From: Labilibaculum euxinicum | GTDB taxonomy: Bacteria; Bacteroidota; Bacteroidia; Bacteroidales; Marinifilaceae | Direction: 5' to 3' | DNA length: 64,000 bases | NCBI RefSeq assembly: GCF_009795715.1 | Contig: NZ_WTCR01000015.1 | Location: 62,001 to 126,000, forward strand | Part shown: in pieces, positions 37,131 through 46,331 of the stretch | Position numbering within the stretch: the first letter of the stretch is position 1 | Layout of the letters: each line of letters begins with the position of its first letter | Position numbers and translations under genes: made by a program | The notes under the pieces: generated by a model | The model's input: the letters and a program-made list of their open reading frames with translations, nothing else | What the model was told of the DNA's origin: nothing | The model's database searches: none

Positions 37131-37177
37131 GGAACAAGTTTCAAGGACCAAGTATTAAGTATCAAGAAAATTCACGA

Positions 37178-38050
37178 ATGAAATTTTTAGCCTCACTTAA
37201 GTACCGTATTTTTTCAAGAAGAACAATTATGGTTCTAATTCTGCTAATGGGAACATTTGGTCTGAATGCACAATGTGTGGTAAAAAATTTCGCTTTTCAA
37301 TCGGGTGAAAAATTAGTTTTCAGAGGCTACTACAACTGGGGATTTATTTGGGTTGCTGCAGGTGAAGTTGAACTGTCTGTTAAAGCAGACCAGTTTCAAA
37401 ATAAAGAGGTATTCAAAATAAAAGGAGAAGGCCGAAACACAAAAGCATTTGACTGGTTTTTTAAGCTTAGAGACACATTAACCTGCTATGCCGACGCTAA
37501 AACTCTTGCTCCACTCTACTTCGACAGACGAACTCATGAAGCCAAATACGATGCTCATCACGAGTATTGGTTTGATTACAAAAAAAATCAGATTAGGTCG
37601 CAAATTCAGAAACGAGATAAGCCTGTAAAGCACGATACGCTAAAAAACAAGCCCTGCACTTTCGATATTTTATCGGTTGCGTACTACGTTCGGAATCTCG
37701 ATTTCTCGAAATACAAGAAAGGAGATAAAATTCCGATTTCGATGCTGATCGATAACGAAATTCACTCCCTCTATATTCGCTATCGCGGATTGGAAACCAT
37801 CAAGGCAAATTCAGGCGAACGTTTCGAATGCCTCAAATTCTCGCCCCTTTTGGTTGAAGGTACCATGTTTAAAGGCGGCGAAGACATGACCGTTTGGCTA
37901 AGCAACGACGACAACCGAATTCCAATTATGGTGGAAGCAAAAGTGCTGGTTGGCAGCGTTAAGGGAATTCTGGAAAGCTACGACGGCCTGCGAAACACCA
38001 AAAATTCTTTCTTCAAGAATAACAAAGGGAATCTGGATATTGCGGAGTAA
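37178..38050 (+). CDS. DUF3108 domain exported protein
   Basis: 290 residues. A signal peptide follows a basic N-region (cleavage near GLNAQ, about residue 31); the ATG at 37229 is an alternative start giving a shorter signal. The mature protein matches DUF3108, with FQSGEKLVFRGYYNWGFIWVAAGEVEL, YFDRRTHE and VWLSNDDNRIPIMVEAKVLVGSVKGIL. DUF3108 proteins are periplasmic and beta-rich, with no proven function. The upstream 45 bp carries degenerate CAAGTATTAAG-like repeats. The 3' end runs into a 23-bp tandem repeat. Confidence 0.85.
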   Translation: MKFLASLKYRIFSRRTIMVLILLMGTFGLNAQCVVKNFAFQSGEKLVFRGYYNWGFIWVAAGEVELSVKADQFQNKEVFKIKGEGRNTKAFDWFFKLRDTLTCYADAKTLAPLYFDRRTHEAKYDAHHEYWFDYKKNQIRSQIQKRDKPVKHDTLKNKPCTFDILSVAYYVRNLDFSKYKKGDKIPISMLIDNEIHSLYIRYRGLETIKANSGERFECLKFSPLLVEGTMFKGGEDMTVWLSNDDNRIPIMVEAKVLVGSVKGILESYDGLRNTKNSFFKNNKGNLDIAE

Positions 38051-38163
38051 GATTTTTTCTGACCGGTTCCCGAACTAGTACTAGTCCGATTGATGGACAA
38101 GTAGTGGTCCGACTGCTGGACTAATACTAGTCCCATTACCGGAGCAGTAGTGATCCGGTTTAT
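38049..38163. repeat. Imperfect 23-bp tandem repeat, four units plus a partial
   Basis: Units start at 38072, 38095, 38118 and 38141, each exactly 23 bp, with a degenerate half unit before the first. The shared core is GGACtAgTAcTaGTCCG. Each junction can form a small hairpin, GTCC-N7-GGAC. It fills the whole gap between two convergent genes and overlaps the stop codon of the glycerate kinase gene. Confidence 0.75.
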
Positions 38164-39287
38164 TGCAAAAACTTTAAGACAAAATCTTCCGCTGCTTTTT
38201 CAAGATAAATGCCTGCGTTTTTTATAGAATCATCTGTACTTGCAGCATATTTGCTTACTTCGAACAGGCAATCGATATTCATTTCTTTTACTCTTGCCTC
38301 ATCCAAATCAAGCAATCCACAAAAAATTGCCAGTTTTTGATCAGTAATGGAATCCAATACACCGCGGATTACTTTTCCTGAGAATGTTTGCTCATCCAAT
38401 TTTCCTTCTCCGGTAATTATCCAGCCAGCACCTTTAATGAGAGCATCAAAATTGGCCTCCTTTTTTAGTAAATCAATACCCGGATTCAAGGCTGCATTTA
38501 AGAACAGAATACAAGCTGCTCCCAAACCACCCGCAGCACCTGCACCGCTTATTTCCTGCAAATCGAACCCGAATTGCTTCTTAGCTACTTCATTAAAATT
38601 CTGTAATCCGGCATCCAATTCCCGCACCATTTCGGGTGTCGCTCCTTTTTGTGGAGAATAGATATAAGCGGCTCCATTTTCGCCATACAAAGGATTATCA
38701 ACATCGCAGGCAACTTCGAATTTCACCCCTTTTAATCTTGGATGTGCGACTGAATGATCAATAGAATAAAGTTGAATTAAATCCTGGCCGGCACCTTTCA
38801 ACTCATTATTATTTTCATCGAAAAAGACATAACCCAATGCCCGCGCCATGCCCAAACCGGCATCGTTGGTTGCACTTCCGCCAATACCCAAAATAATGTG
38901 TTCTGCACCTTTGTCCAACGCATCTTTAATTAATTCGCCGGTTCCATAAGTGCTTGTCAGCATCGGATTTGCCTCATCGCCTTGCAGCAAACGAATTCCC
39001 GAAGCTTCTGCCATCTCAATGTAAGCAGTCTTCTTCTTTTCAGAATACAAATAAAAGGCAGTAATTTTTCGATGCAGCGGATCGTGAACCTCGATGGAGT
39101 TCATTTCTCCTTCCAGATAGAAGTTCAGGACTTCAATTGTACCATCACCACCATCAGCCAACGGTAGTTTGATGATCTCAACATCAGAAGTGTGTTTTCT
39201 GATCCCTCTCTCAACAGCATCACAAAATTCCATTCCGGTGAGAGAGCCTTTGAATTTATCCGGAGCTAAAATAATTTTTGTCATCAT
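38160..39287 (-). CDS. glxK: Glycerate kinase
   Basis: GlxK/GarK-type glycerate kinase (375 residues) that phosphorylates D-glycerate to 2-phosphoglycerate. The family start KIILAPDKFKGSLT is present. So are LPLADGGDGTIEVL, MAEASGIRLL, TYGTGELIKDALD, and the IILGIGGSATNDAG glycine-rich loop. ISGAGAAGGLGAA and TGEGKLDEQTFSGK are also seen. Two consecutive ATGs (39287, 39284) are possible; the second starts at the conserved TKIILAPD. It lies 65 bp downstream of the glutamine cyclotransferase gene, so co-transcription is possible. Confidence 0.95.
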   Translation of the reverse strand: MMTKIILAPDKFKGSLTGMEFCDAVERGIRKHTSDVEIIKLPLADGGDGTIEVLNFYLEGEMNSIEVHDPLHRKITAFYLYSEKKKTAYIEMAEASGIRLLQGDEANPMLTSTYGTGELIKDALDKGAEHIILGIGGSATNDAGLGMARALGYVFFDENNNELKGAGQDLIQLYSIDHSVAHPRLKGVKFEVACDVDNPLYGENGAAYIYSPQKGATPEMVRELDAGLQNFNEVAKKQFGFDLQEISGAGAAGGLGAACILFLNAALNPGIDLLKKEANFDALIKGAGWIITGEGKLDEQTFSGKVIRGVLDSITDQKLAIFCGLLDLDEARVKEMNIDCLFEVSKYAASTDDSIKNAGIYLEKAAEDFVLKFLQ

Positions 39288-39352
39288 TGGTAAGTTAGCT
39301 TAAATCAGGAGGATTTTAACTTACTATTATTGGGACAGGTTGAAAAAAAAGC

Positions 39353-40480
39353 TTATTTCTTATCTATTTTAATCTCAAAAAGTTTAGGCCATCTTTTCCC
39401 GGTAACAAACAAACGATTATTAATAGAATCCCAGGCTATTCCATTCAATACCTCATCTCCCTCTATCAATATTCTCTTGTCGGCTAGTTTTAAAATCTTA
39501 CCTAGATTTAAATTTCCTTCTACTCTTCCCGTTTCCGGATTTATAATTACAATGCGGTCGGTAAGCCAAACATTGGCATAAATTTTTCCATTTATATATT
39601 CCAATTCATTCAAATTGGTTACCATTCCCGAATTATCATACACTTCAATTATTCTCTTCCTGCTATAATTGTCAGCATCAAGAACTGTCAGCACATTTGT
39701 CCCATCCGAAAGAATCAACTCATTGTTAGCTGATGTAATTCCCCAGCCCTGATTATTGGACGTGTTGGGTTCAAAAGTATCCTCTTTTTCAAAAGTTACA
39801 GGATCAACAACAAAAACTTTTTTTGCATTCCAGGTCAATTGAATAATTTTTCCCTTGGAAAACGTAATGCCTTCGCCAAAATATTCCTGCTCTAAATTCT
39901 TAACCGACAGGGCCTCACCATTTTCAAGTTTTACCTTTCGCAAAGTAGATTCGCCTCTTTGCCCTGTTCCCTCATATAGAAATCCTTCATGATAAAACAA
40001 TCCCTGGGTATAAGCACCTCTATCGTGGGGAAACTCATTAATTATTTCATATGAATATTCAACAGGAGGGATATTCGTTTTCAAATTTATAAATGTGGAA
40101 ACAATACCAATTGTCCCGTCTTCATGATAAGCCATCACCTTCAGATCGTGTTTCCCCATTTTTTGATCCTCAGGAACCCAAGTCATTGTCCATGGCTCAT
40201 CGGTCAAACTTCCAATTAAAGTCTCATCAGCCCAAAACTGAACAGAATCAATTCCGGCCGCCCTATTTCTGGGAGTCATTTCAATTTCAACATCTCCTCC
40301 CATGGTATATAAATCACCCCGATGCGGTTGTTTTAAGCGCAAACTATTAACAATCACTGTCGTTTTTTCTGTCTGCTCATCAAAGCTTTTATCGGCAAAC
40401 TTATTATTGTTTACACTCTTGCCATTACACGAGACTAACAGCAAAAAACAAACAAGCGATAAAAAAGAGTGAGTATTCAT
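39353..40480 (-). CDS. Glutaminyl-peptide cyclotransferase-like lipoprotein
   Basis: 375 residues. A signal peptide with lipobox LVSC (Cys near 18) anchors it. An Ig-like or linker domain (about 40-130, with DSVQFWADETLIGSL) precedes a five-bladed beta-propeller glutamine cyclotransferase domain: FPHDRGAYTQGLFYHEGFLYEGTG, REST-type repeats, LTWNAKKVFVVD, GWGITS, LNELEYINGKIYANVW, and VLNGIAWDS. It would convert N-terminal Gln of peptides to pyroglutamate. Pyroglutamate is found at the mature N-terminus of many type IX-secreted or periplasmic Bacteroidota proteins, which fits with the gld cluster, but that link is inference. Confidence 0.9.
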   Translation of the reverse strand: MNTHSFLSLVCFLLLVSCNGKSVNNNKFADKSFDEQTEKTTVIVNSLRLKQPHRGDLYTMGGDVEIEMTPRNRAAGIDSVQFWADETLIGSLTDEPWTMTWVPEDQKMGKHDLKVMAYHEDGTIGIVSTFINLKTNIPPVEYSYEIINEFPHDRGAYTQGLFYHEGFLYEGTGQRGESTLRKVKLENGEALSVKNLEQEYFGEGITFSKGKIIQLTWNAKKVFVVDPVTFEKEDTFEPNTSNNQGWGITSANNELILSDGTNVLTVLDADNYSRKRIIEVYDNSGMVTNLNELEYINGKIYANVWLTDRIVIINPETGRVEGNLNLGKILKLADKRILIEGDEVLNGIAWDSINNRLFVTGKRWPKLFEIKIDKK

Positions 40481-40559
40481 GGTAATTCTTTTAGGATAAA
40501 ACGATCAGTGAAAACAACAATTAGTTTTAGTATTACAAGCTTTAAAATTAGCTAAAAAA

Positions 40560-40594
40560 TAAAAAACTGCCCTGATCAGTCAGGACAGTTTGTA
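40560..40594 (-). terminator. Terminator downstream of cysS
   Basis: aactgccctga / tcaggacagtt stem with one internal mismatch and loop tcag. The A-run on the left becomes a T-run on the minus strand. Confidence 0.8.
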
Positions 40595-42067
40595 TTATTT
40601 TAAGATTTCCCATTCATAACCATCTTTGGTGTCTTTTACAACAATGCCTAAATTGGTCAATTCATCTCTTATTTTATCGGCAGTAGCCCAGTCTTTATTC
40701 TTTTTGGCCTCATCGCGGGTCGAAAGCAGCAAACGGACAACCTTATCGAGTATCTCGTTATTCCCTCCTGATTCACCTTCATCTTTCAAACCCAACACGT
40801 CAAACACCAAATTGTGATACAAATCCTTTAAAACAGTAAGATCAGAAGCAGTAATCGTTTCCTTTCCAACAGCTAATGAATTAATCATCTTCACTCCATC
40901 AAACAAGTGAGCAATTAATATCGGTGTGTTAAAATCATCATTTAATGCCTCGTAACACTTTGTCTTTAATTCCTCAACCGAATTGGAAGAAGAAGCCGAA
41001 GCTTGTATTTTATCTATCGTTGCAACAGCTGTCATCAAACGTTTAAAACCTTTTTCTGCTGCCTGAAGCGCATCGTTCGAAAAATCCAACGGACTGCGGT
41101 AATGAGCCTGCAACATGAAAAAGCGAACCGCCATCGGGCTATACGCCTGTTCCAGTACATCATTCTCTCCCGAAAACATAGAAGATAAATTCACGTAATT
41201 TCCCAATGATTTACCCATCTTCTGACCATTGATGGTGATCATGTTGTTATGCATCCAGTATTTTACAGCTTCGTGACCATTCGATCCTGTCGATTGAGCA
41301 ATCTCACATTCGTGATGCGGGAATTGCAGATCCAATCCACCTCCGTGGATATCAAATTTAGCACCCAGATATTTCTGACTCATTGCAGAACATTCCAAAT
41401 GCCAGCCAGGAAATCCATCACTCCATTTCGAAGGCCAACGCATAATGTGCTCCGGTGTCGCTTTTTTCCAAAGAGCAAAGTCAAAACTGTTTTTCTTTTC
41501 GCTTTGTCCTTCTAAATCGCGGGTGTTCGAGAGCAACTCTTCAATTTTTCTTCCTGATAACTTGCCGTAGTCGTATTTTTCGCTGTATGCTTTCACATCA
41601 AAATAAACAGAACCTTCACTCTCATAGGCAAACCCATTCGCAAGCAGTTTATCAATCACCTCCATTTGCTCAATAATGTGTCCTGATGCACGAGGCTCAA
41701 TACTTGGCTTCAATACATTCAGATCATCCATATCATTGTGATAGCGATCGGTAAAAAACTGAACAATTTCCATTGGCTCCAGTTGTTCCAAACGAGCCTT
41801 TTTAGCAATTTTATCTTCGCCCTCATCTGCATCATTCACCAAATGTCCTACATCGGTAATGTTTCTAACGTAGCGTACTTTATATCCTAGATGCGTTAAG
41901 TAACGAAAAACCAAATCAAATGTAATTGCTGGCCGGGCATGCCCCAAATGTGCATCACCATATACCGTAGGACCACATACATACAGCCCAACATGGGGAG
42001 CATTAATGGGTTCAAACAATTCTTTTTTACGATTTAGTGTATTATAAATGAACAACTTATTTTCCAT
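40595..42067 (-). CDS. cysS: Cysteinyl-tRNA synthetase
   Basis: Class I synthetase charging tRNA-Cys. The N-terminal zinc/HIGH region is [16 protein letters not shown] (near residue 31). The zinc ligands GWHLECSAM and [11 protein letters not shown] are present, and the KMSKS loop is KMGKSLGN. The C-terminal DALR-like domain and a final [12 protein letters not shown] are typical. Length 490 residues. The start ATG at 42067 begins [11 protein letters not shown], as expected. Confidence 0.97.
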   Translation of the reverse strand: MENKLFIYNTLNRKKELFEPINAPHVGLYVCGPTVYGDAHLGHARPAITFDLVFRYLTHLGYKVRYVRNITDVGHLVNDADEGEDKIAKKARLEQLEPMEIVQFFTDRYHNDMDDLNVLKPSIEPRASGHIIEQMEVIDKLLANGFAYESEGSVYFDVKAYSEKYDYGKLSGRKIEELLSNTRDLEGQSEKKNSFDFALWKKATPEHIMRWPSKWSDGFPGWHLECSAMSQKYLGAKFDIHGGGLDLQFPHHECEIAQSTGSNGHEAVKYWMHNNMITINGQKMGKSLGNYVNLSSMFSGENDVLEQAYSPMAVRFFMLQAHYRSPLDFSNDALQAAEKGFKRLMTAVATIDKIQASASSSNSVEELKTKCYEALNDDFNTPILIAHLFDGVKMINSLAVGKETITASDLTVLKDLYHNLVFDVLGLKDEGESGGNNEILDKVVRLLLSTRDEAKKNKDWATADKIRDELTNLGIVVKDTKDGYEWEILK

Positions 42068-42620
42068 AACTGTAATATAATCGAAATTCTATTGGGAGTG
42101 TAAAATTATAAAAAATTATTGCTCGCCATAAAATATCTTGCGAATAACTTTAGAATTCTGATAGATAGATTCAATTCATTCCTAATTTTCGACTTCCTTA
42201 GGGAGTAAGTTACGTCAATAAAACTCTTTTCAACTCAAAAAATGGGGTTCAAACAGACCATACAACTGTATATTCAATCATAATCTACTCTTTTTATTGT
42301 CTATATAGATTCCTTCACTATCTTTGTGACATAAAATATTCTATCCAATATCCTAAATTGCGATTACCGTCATCAGCAAGATTACTTGAAAACATTCACC
42401 TTCCTCATTGAATGTAAAGGAAAATCAACAAAAGGAAATAACAACAAGAATTATATAGAGATTGATCAAATTTGGATAGAATAAATACAGTTTATAGACT
42501 AATTATAAAATCTTAATCATGTAATATTGTTTTAAACAATCAAAATATATTTTTTATTATTACTTTCAACTATAAGCTCATACAGGATCAATCCAATAGT
42601 AGTATTACAAAATTAAAAGA
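42068..42620. other. 553-bp intergenic region holding the rnr promoter and a long leader
   Basis: Divergent region between cysS and rnr. It is non-coding by codon pattern. The only longer open stretch (about 42335-42483, plus strand) lacks a start codon. A perfect promoter lies at 42297-42326, about 290 nt before rnr. Short inverted repeats occur near 42393-42416 (acattc / gaatgt) and 42526-42540. Confidence 0.6.
42297..42326 (+). promoter_or_regulatory. Bacteroidota promoter about 290 nt upstream of rnr
   Basis: TTG (42297-42299), a 19-nt spacer, then TATCTTTG (42319-42326) are an exact match to the consensus. It would give rnr a roughly 290-nt leader or drive a separate small RNA. Confidence 0.65.
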
Positions 42621-44786
42621 ATGTCAAAAAAAAATAAAAAAGAACATAGAAAAGGAAAACCAGCACATAACCGCCAAAGTCTTTCAAAACTAATTGATGG
42701 AATATTCGCTCAAAACCCAACTAAAACACTTAATTACAAACAAATTTCAAGTGAATTGGGAATTAAAGACATGGGCACAAAGCAGCTTGTAGTCGGAATT
42801 CTTTGCGATATGGTTGATTTAGAGGTTTTAAGTGAAATTTCGACAGGAAAATACAAATTGAAATCGAAAATCGGCAACATAACGGGCAAGGTTGACATGA
42901 CTGCCCGAGGATCTGCATTTATCGTTTCGGAAGAAATTGAAGAAGATGTTTTTGTATCGCAGGCAAATTTAAACAGAGCTTTACATGGAGATATCGTTAA
43001 AGTTTCCTTGTATGCACGTAAAAAAAGCAAGCAACCCGAAGGCGAAGTGGTTGAAATCGTTAAAAGGAAAAAAACCACCTTTGTAGGAATCGTAGATGTT
43101 TCTAAAAACTATGCATTCCTGGTTTCATCGGGCAAACAAATGCCATACGATATTTTTATTCCTTTGGCAAAGTTAAATGGGGCACAAAATGGCGATAAGG
43201 CAATTGCACAAATAACCGAATGGCCTAAAAAATCGAAAAATCCGGTTGGTCAGATTACAACTGTTTTGGGTAAACCCGGTGATAACAACACCGAGATGCA
43301 TGCGATTCTGGCTGAGTTTGATCTGCCTCATATTTTCCCTGAAAATGTAAACGAAGCAGCGGAGGAAATATCCGATGTAATAACAAAAGACGAAATTGCT
43401 CTTCGCAGAGACTTCAGAGAGGCCACAACCTTCACCATCGATCCGCACGATGCGAAAGATTTTGATGATGCGTTGTCGATTCGGGCTTTGGAGAATGGAA
43501 ACTGGGAAATTGGTGTTCACATTGCTGATGTTACACATTACGTAAGAAAAGGGAGTATCATTGAACAAGAAGCTTTTGACAGAGCAACTTCTGTTTATTT
43601 AGTAGACCGTGTGGTTCCAATGTTACCGGAACGTTTATCGAACGGAATTTGTTCCCTGAGACCCAATGAGGAAAAATTAACTTTTTCGGCTGTATTCGAA
43701 ATGGATGATACCGCAGATGTAATCAATACATGGATTGGTAAAACCGTAATTAATTCGAACCGACGATTCACCTACGAAGAGGCGCAGGATATTATTGAAA
43801 CCGGAGAAGGAGATTTTAGTGAAGAAGTTCTTGAATTGGATAAACTGGCTAAATTGCTGCGCAAAAGAAGATTTAAAAAAGGAGCAATTGATTTTGATCG
43901 TTTCGAAGTAAAATTCGAAATTGACGAAACGGGTAAACCAACACGCGTTTATTTTAAAGAATCAAAAGATTCGAACAAACTGATTGAGGAATTTATGCTT
44001 TTGGCCAACAAACGTGTTGCTGAAGTTGTTGGACGTGTACCAAAAGGCAAAACTGCTAAAACATTTGTTTACAGAACTCATGACCAGCCAAATCCTGAAA
44101 AACTAAATACTTTTAACCAATTTATTCAAAAATTCGGATACAGTTTAAAGACAACAAATCCGGGAGCAATATCCAGTTCGCTAAACGCTCTATTACACGA
44201 TGTAAAAGGTGAAACCATTCAAAATCTGGTAGAAACTTTAGCGATTCGCTCCATGGCAAAAGCCGAATATTCAACTGTGAATATTGGTCACTATGGATTA
44301 CATTTCGATTATTACTCACACTTCACATCGCCAATTAGAAGATATCCCGATATGATGGCTCACAGATTACTGGAGAAATACTTTTCGGGTGCTAAATCGG
44401 TAAACAAAGAGAAATACGAAGAGTATTGCCAACATTGCAGTGAAATGGAACAAAAAGCAGCACAAGCTGAACGTGCATCCATAAAATACAAACAGGTGGA
44501 ATTCATGCAGGAACATATTGGTCAGGAATTTACAGGAACTATATCAGGTGTTACCGAGTGGGGATTTTACGTGGAATTGGATGAAAATAAATGCGAAGGA
44601 ATGGTTTCAATTCGTGAGTTGGAAGATGATTTCTATGAATTTGACGAGGACAACTATTGTATTGTTGGACGCAATCATCGTAAAATTTATCAATTAGGAG
44701 ATAAAGTTGAAATTTTGGTTGCCAAAGCAAATTTAATTGCCAAGCAACTTGATTTTGTATTAGCTGATTCTGAGAAAAATATATAA
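42621..44786 (+). CDS. rnr: Ribonuclease R
   Basis: 3'-5' exoribonuclease that degrades structured RNA. A basic N-terminal stretch and winged-helix region (about 20-80) precede cold-shock domains. The RNB domain has the catalytic acidic motif DPHDAKDFDDALS near residue 280, and HIADVTHYV, VYLVDRVVPMLP and TSPIRRYPDMMAHR follow. A C-terminal S1 domain (about 630-710) has FTGTISGVTEWGFYVEL. The 721-residue length is normal. The gene may have an unusually long 5' leader. Confidence 0.96.
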   Translation: MSKKNKKEHRKGKPAHNRQSLSKLIDGIFAQNPTKTLNYKQISSELGIKDMGTKQLVVGILCDMVDLEVLSEISTGKYKLKSKIGNITGKVDMTARGSAFIVSEEIEEDVFVSQANLNRALHGDIVKVSLYARKKSKQPEGEVVEIVKRKKTTFVGIVDVSKNYAFLVSSGKQMPYDIFIPLAKLNGAQNGDKAIAQITEWPKKSKNPVGQITTVLGKPGDNNTEMHAILAEFDLPHIFPENVNEAAEEISDVITKDEIALRRDFREATTFTIDPHDAKDFDDALSIRALENGNWEIGVHIADVTHYVRKGSIIEQEAFDRATSVYLVDRVVPMLPERLSNGICSLRPNEEKLTFSAVFEMDDTADVINTWIGKTVINSNRRFTYEEAQDIIETGEGDFSEEVLELDKLAKLLRKRRFKKGAIDFDRFEVKFEIDETGKPTRVYFKESKDSNKLIEEFMLLANKRVAEVVGRVPKGKTAKTFVYRTHDQPNPEKLNTFNQFIQKFGYSLKTTNPGAISSSLNALLHDVKGETIQNLVETLAIRSMAKAEYSTVNIGHYGLHFDYYSHFTSPIRRYPDMMAHRLLEKYFSGAKSVNKEKYEEYCQHCSEMEQKAAQAERASIKYKQVEFMQEHIGQEFTGTISGVTEWGFYVELDENKCEGMVSIRELEDDFYEFDEDNYCIVGRNHRKIYQLGDKVEILVAKANLIAKQLDFVLADSEKNI

Positions 44787-44800
44787 TTCAAAAAAACGTA

Positions 44801-44842
44801 AAGCAAGGTCGGATCTCCCATTTGAAATCCGTCCTTTTTCTT
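44801..44842 (+). terminator. Terminator after rnr
   Basis: The aaggtcggat / atccgtcctt arms, with one mismatch, are followed by a T-rich tail. Confidence 0.7.
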
Positions 44843-44970
44843 TTGTTAATCAACTTAATAAAACACATTTCTTAATAAATGATAAAATGAGAGGCATCAT
44901 TTCATTCATCCACTCTTTTTATGTAATTTTGATTGAAACCCGCACATATTAAATAAAGGTAAGGTTACGC

Positions 44971-46323
44971 ATGAAAAAGATATTGATAATTGATGATGAT
45001 CCAACTATTTGCCTGATGCTTCAGGGCTTGTTAAAGCGTAAAAACTTTGATGCAGATACTGTGTTTTCTGCCGGAGAAGCATTAAAAAAGCTGGAGATTA
45101 ATCAATTTGATCTTGTATTAAGTGATTTCCGTTTGCCGGATTTTGATGGATTGGAACTTCTCCAAAAAATAAAATCAATGCATCCTCATGTTCCTGTGAT
45201 TATTATGACTTCTTATGCTGATATAAGAACCGCTGTGAGTGCAATAAAAATGGGTGCGTTTGAATATGTAACCAAGCCGCTTAACCCGGATGAAATACTC
45301 TTGCAAATCAATTCTGCTCTTGCAAAATCAGAAGAACCTAAAAGTTCTAAAAATTCACAAGAAAAAAAGAACAAAGAAGGGCTTGAATTTGTAAGTGGAA
45401 ACAGTCCAAATTCCTTACAAATTGACCAATACATTAAATTGGTGGCACCCACAGATATGTCAGTTATTATTGAAGGTGAAAGCGGTACTGGAAAAGAAAT
45501 TGCGGCCCGAAGAATTCACTTTGACAGTAAGAGAAAAAAGAAAGCTTTTGTTGCCGTTGATTGTGGTGCTTTATCTACAGATTTAGCAGGAAGCGAACTG
45601 TTCGGTCATATAAAAGGTTCATTTACAGGGGCAATAAACGATAAAGAAGGTCAATTTGAATCAGCTCAGGGGGGAACTTTGTTTCTGGACGAAATAGGGA
45701 ATTTATCTTATGAAATTCAAATGAAGCTCTTAAGAGCTTTGCAAGAACGTAAAGTTCGTAGAATTGGAAGCAATAAAGATATTGATGTCGATGTCCGGAT
45801 TGTTGTTGCTACCAATGAAGACTTATCAGTAGCAGTAAATAATGGAGACTTTAGAGAAGATCTTTACCATCGTTTAAACGAATTCAAAATTACTGTTCCT
45901 GCCTTGCGAAACAGAATTGAAGACATTGAACTGTTTTCGAATTATTTTCTCGAACTATCCAATAATGAGCTGAATAAAGAAATAACAGGATTTAGCTCCG
46001 AGGTTTTGGAAAAATTCAAATCTTATTCATGGCCGGGCAATTTAAGAGAACTTCGAAATGTTATAAGAAGATCTGTTTTGCTTAGTCCTGAAAAGAAAGT
46101 AGAACTAACCAGTTTACCCAATGAAATCTTAAATGACAATGCCAACAGTGGTTTTGTTGTGGAAGGTTCCAATCTTAAATTAATTCAGGCCGCAAACGAA
46201 AAGGAATTAATTGTATCCACGCTCCGAAAGGTGAACTATAACAAATCGAAAGCCGCCAGAATGCTTAATATCGACAGAAAAACCTTATACAATAAGATTA
46301 AACAATACGGAATCGATATTTAA
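44971..46323 (+). CDS. Sigma-54-dependent response regulator (NtrC family)
   Basis: 450 residues in three domains. The receiver (1-120) has acidic pocket DDD at 8-10, phosphoacceptor Asp52 in LSDFRLPD, and the Lys in VTKPL. The AAA+ domain (about 140-380) has Walker A GESGTGKEI, the sigma-54-contact loop GSFTGA, Walker B LFLDEIGN and arginine-finger region LYHRLNEF. The C-terminal Fis-type helix-turn-helix includes NKSKAARMLNIDRKTLYNKI. It activates RpoN promoters after phosphorylation. The hybrid kinase gene ends 8 bp away on the other strand and is a probable partner. Confidence 0.95.
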   Translation: MKKILIIDDDPTICLMLQGLLKRKNFDADTVFSAGEALKKLEINQFDLVLSDFRLPDFDGLELLQKIKSMHPHVPVIIMTSYADIRTAVSAIKMGAFEYVTKPLNPDEILLQINSALAKSEEPKSSKNSQEKKNKEGLEFVSGNSPNSLQIDQYIKLVAPTDMSVIIEGESGTGKEIAARRIHFDSKRKKKAFVAVDCGALSTDLAGSELFGHIKGSFTGAINDKEGQFESAQGGTLFLDEIGNLSYEIQMKLLRALQERKVRRIGSNKDIDVDVRIVVATNEDLSVAVNNGDFREDLYHRLNEFKITVPALRNRIEDIELFSNYFLELSNNELNKEITGFSSEVLEKFKSYSWPGNLRELRNVIRRSVLLSPEKKVELTSLPNEILNDNANSGFVVEGSNLKLIQAANEKELIVSTLRKVNYNKSKAARMLNIDRKTLYNKIKQYGIDI

Positions 46324-46331
46324 AAATAGAC

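Noticed and set aside
38049-38163. 23-bp repeats considered as a CRISPR array
   Set aside because: The units abut directly with no unique spacers and are diverged from each other, and no cas genes are nearby.
42335-42483. Open frame of about 45 codons in the rnr leader
   Set aside because: It has no ATG, GTG or TTG in a sensible position and begins after a stop. It was kept only as non-coding leader.
43173-43568. 131-codon minus-strand ORF inside rnr
   Set aside because: Antisense shadow of the clearly coding RNase R RNB domain.
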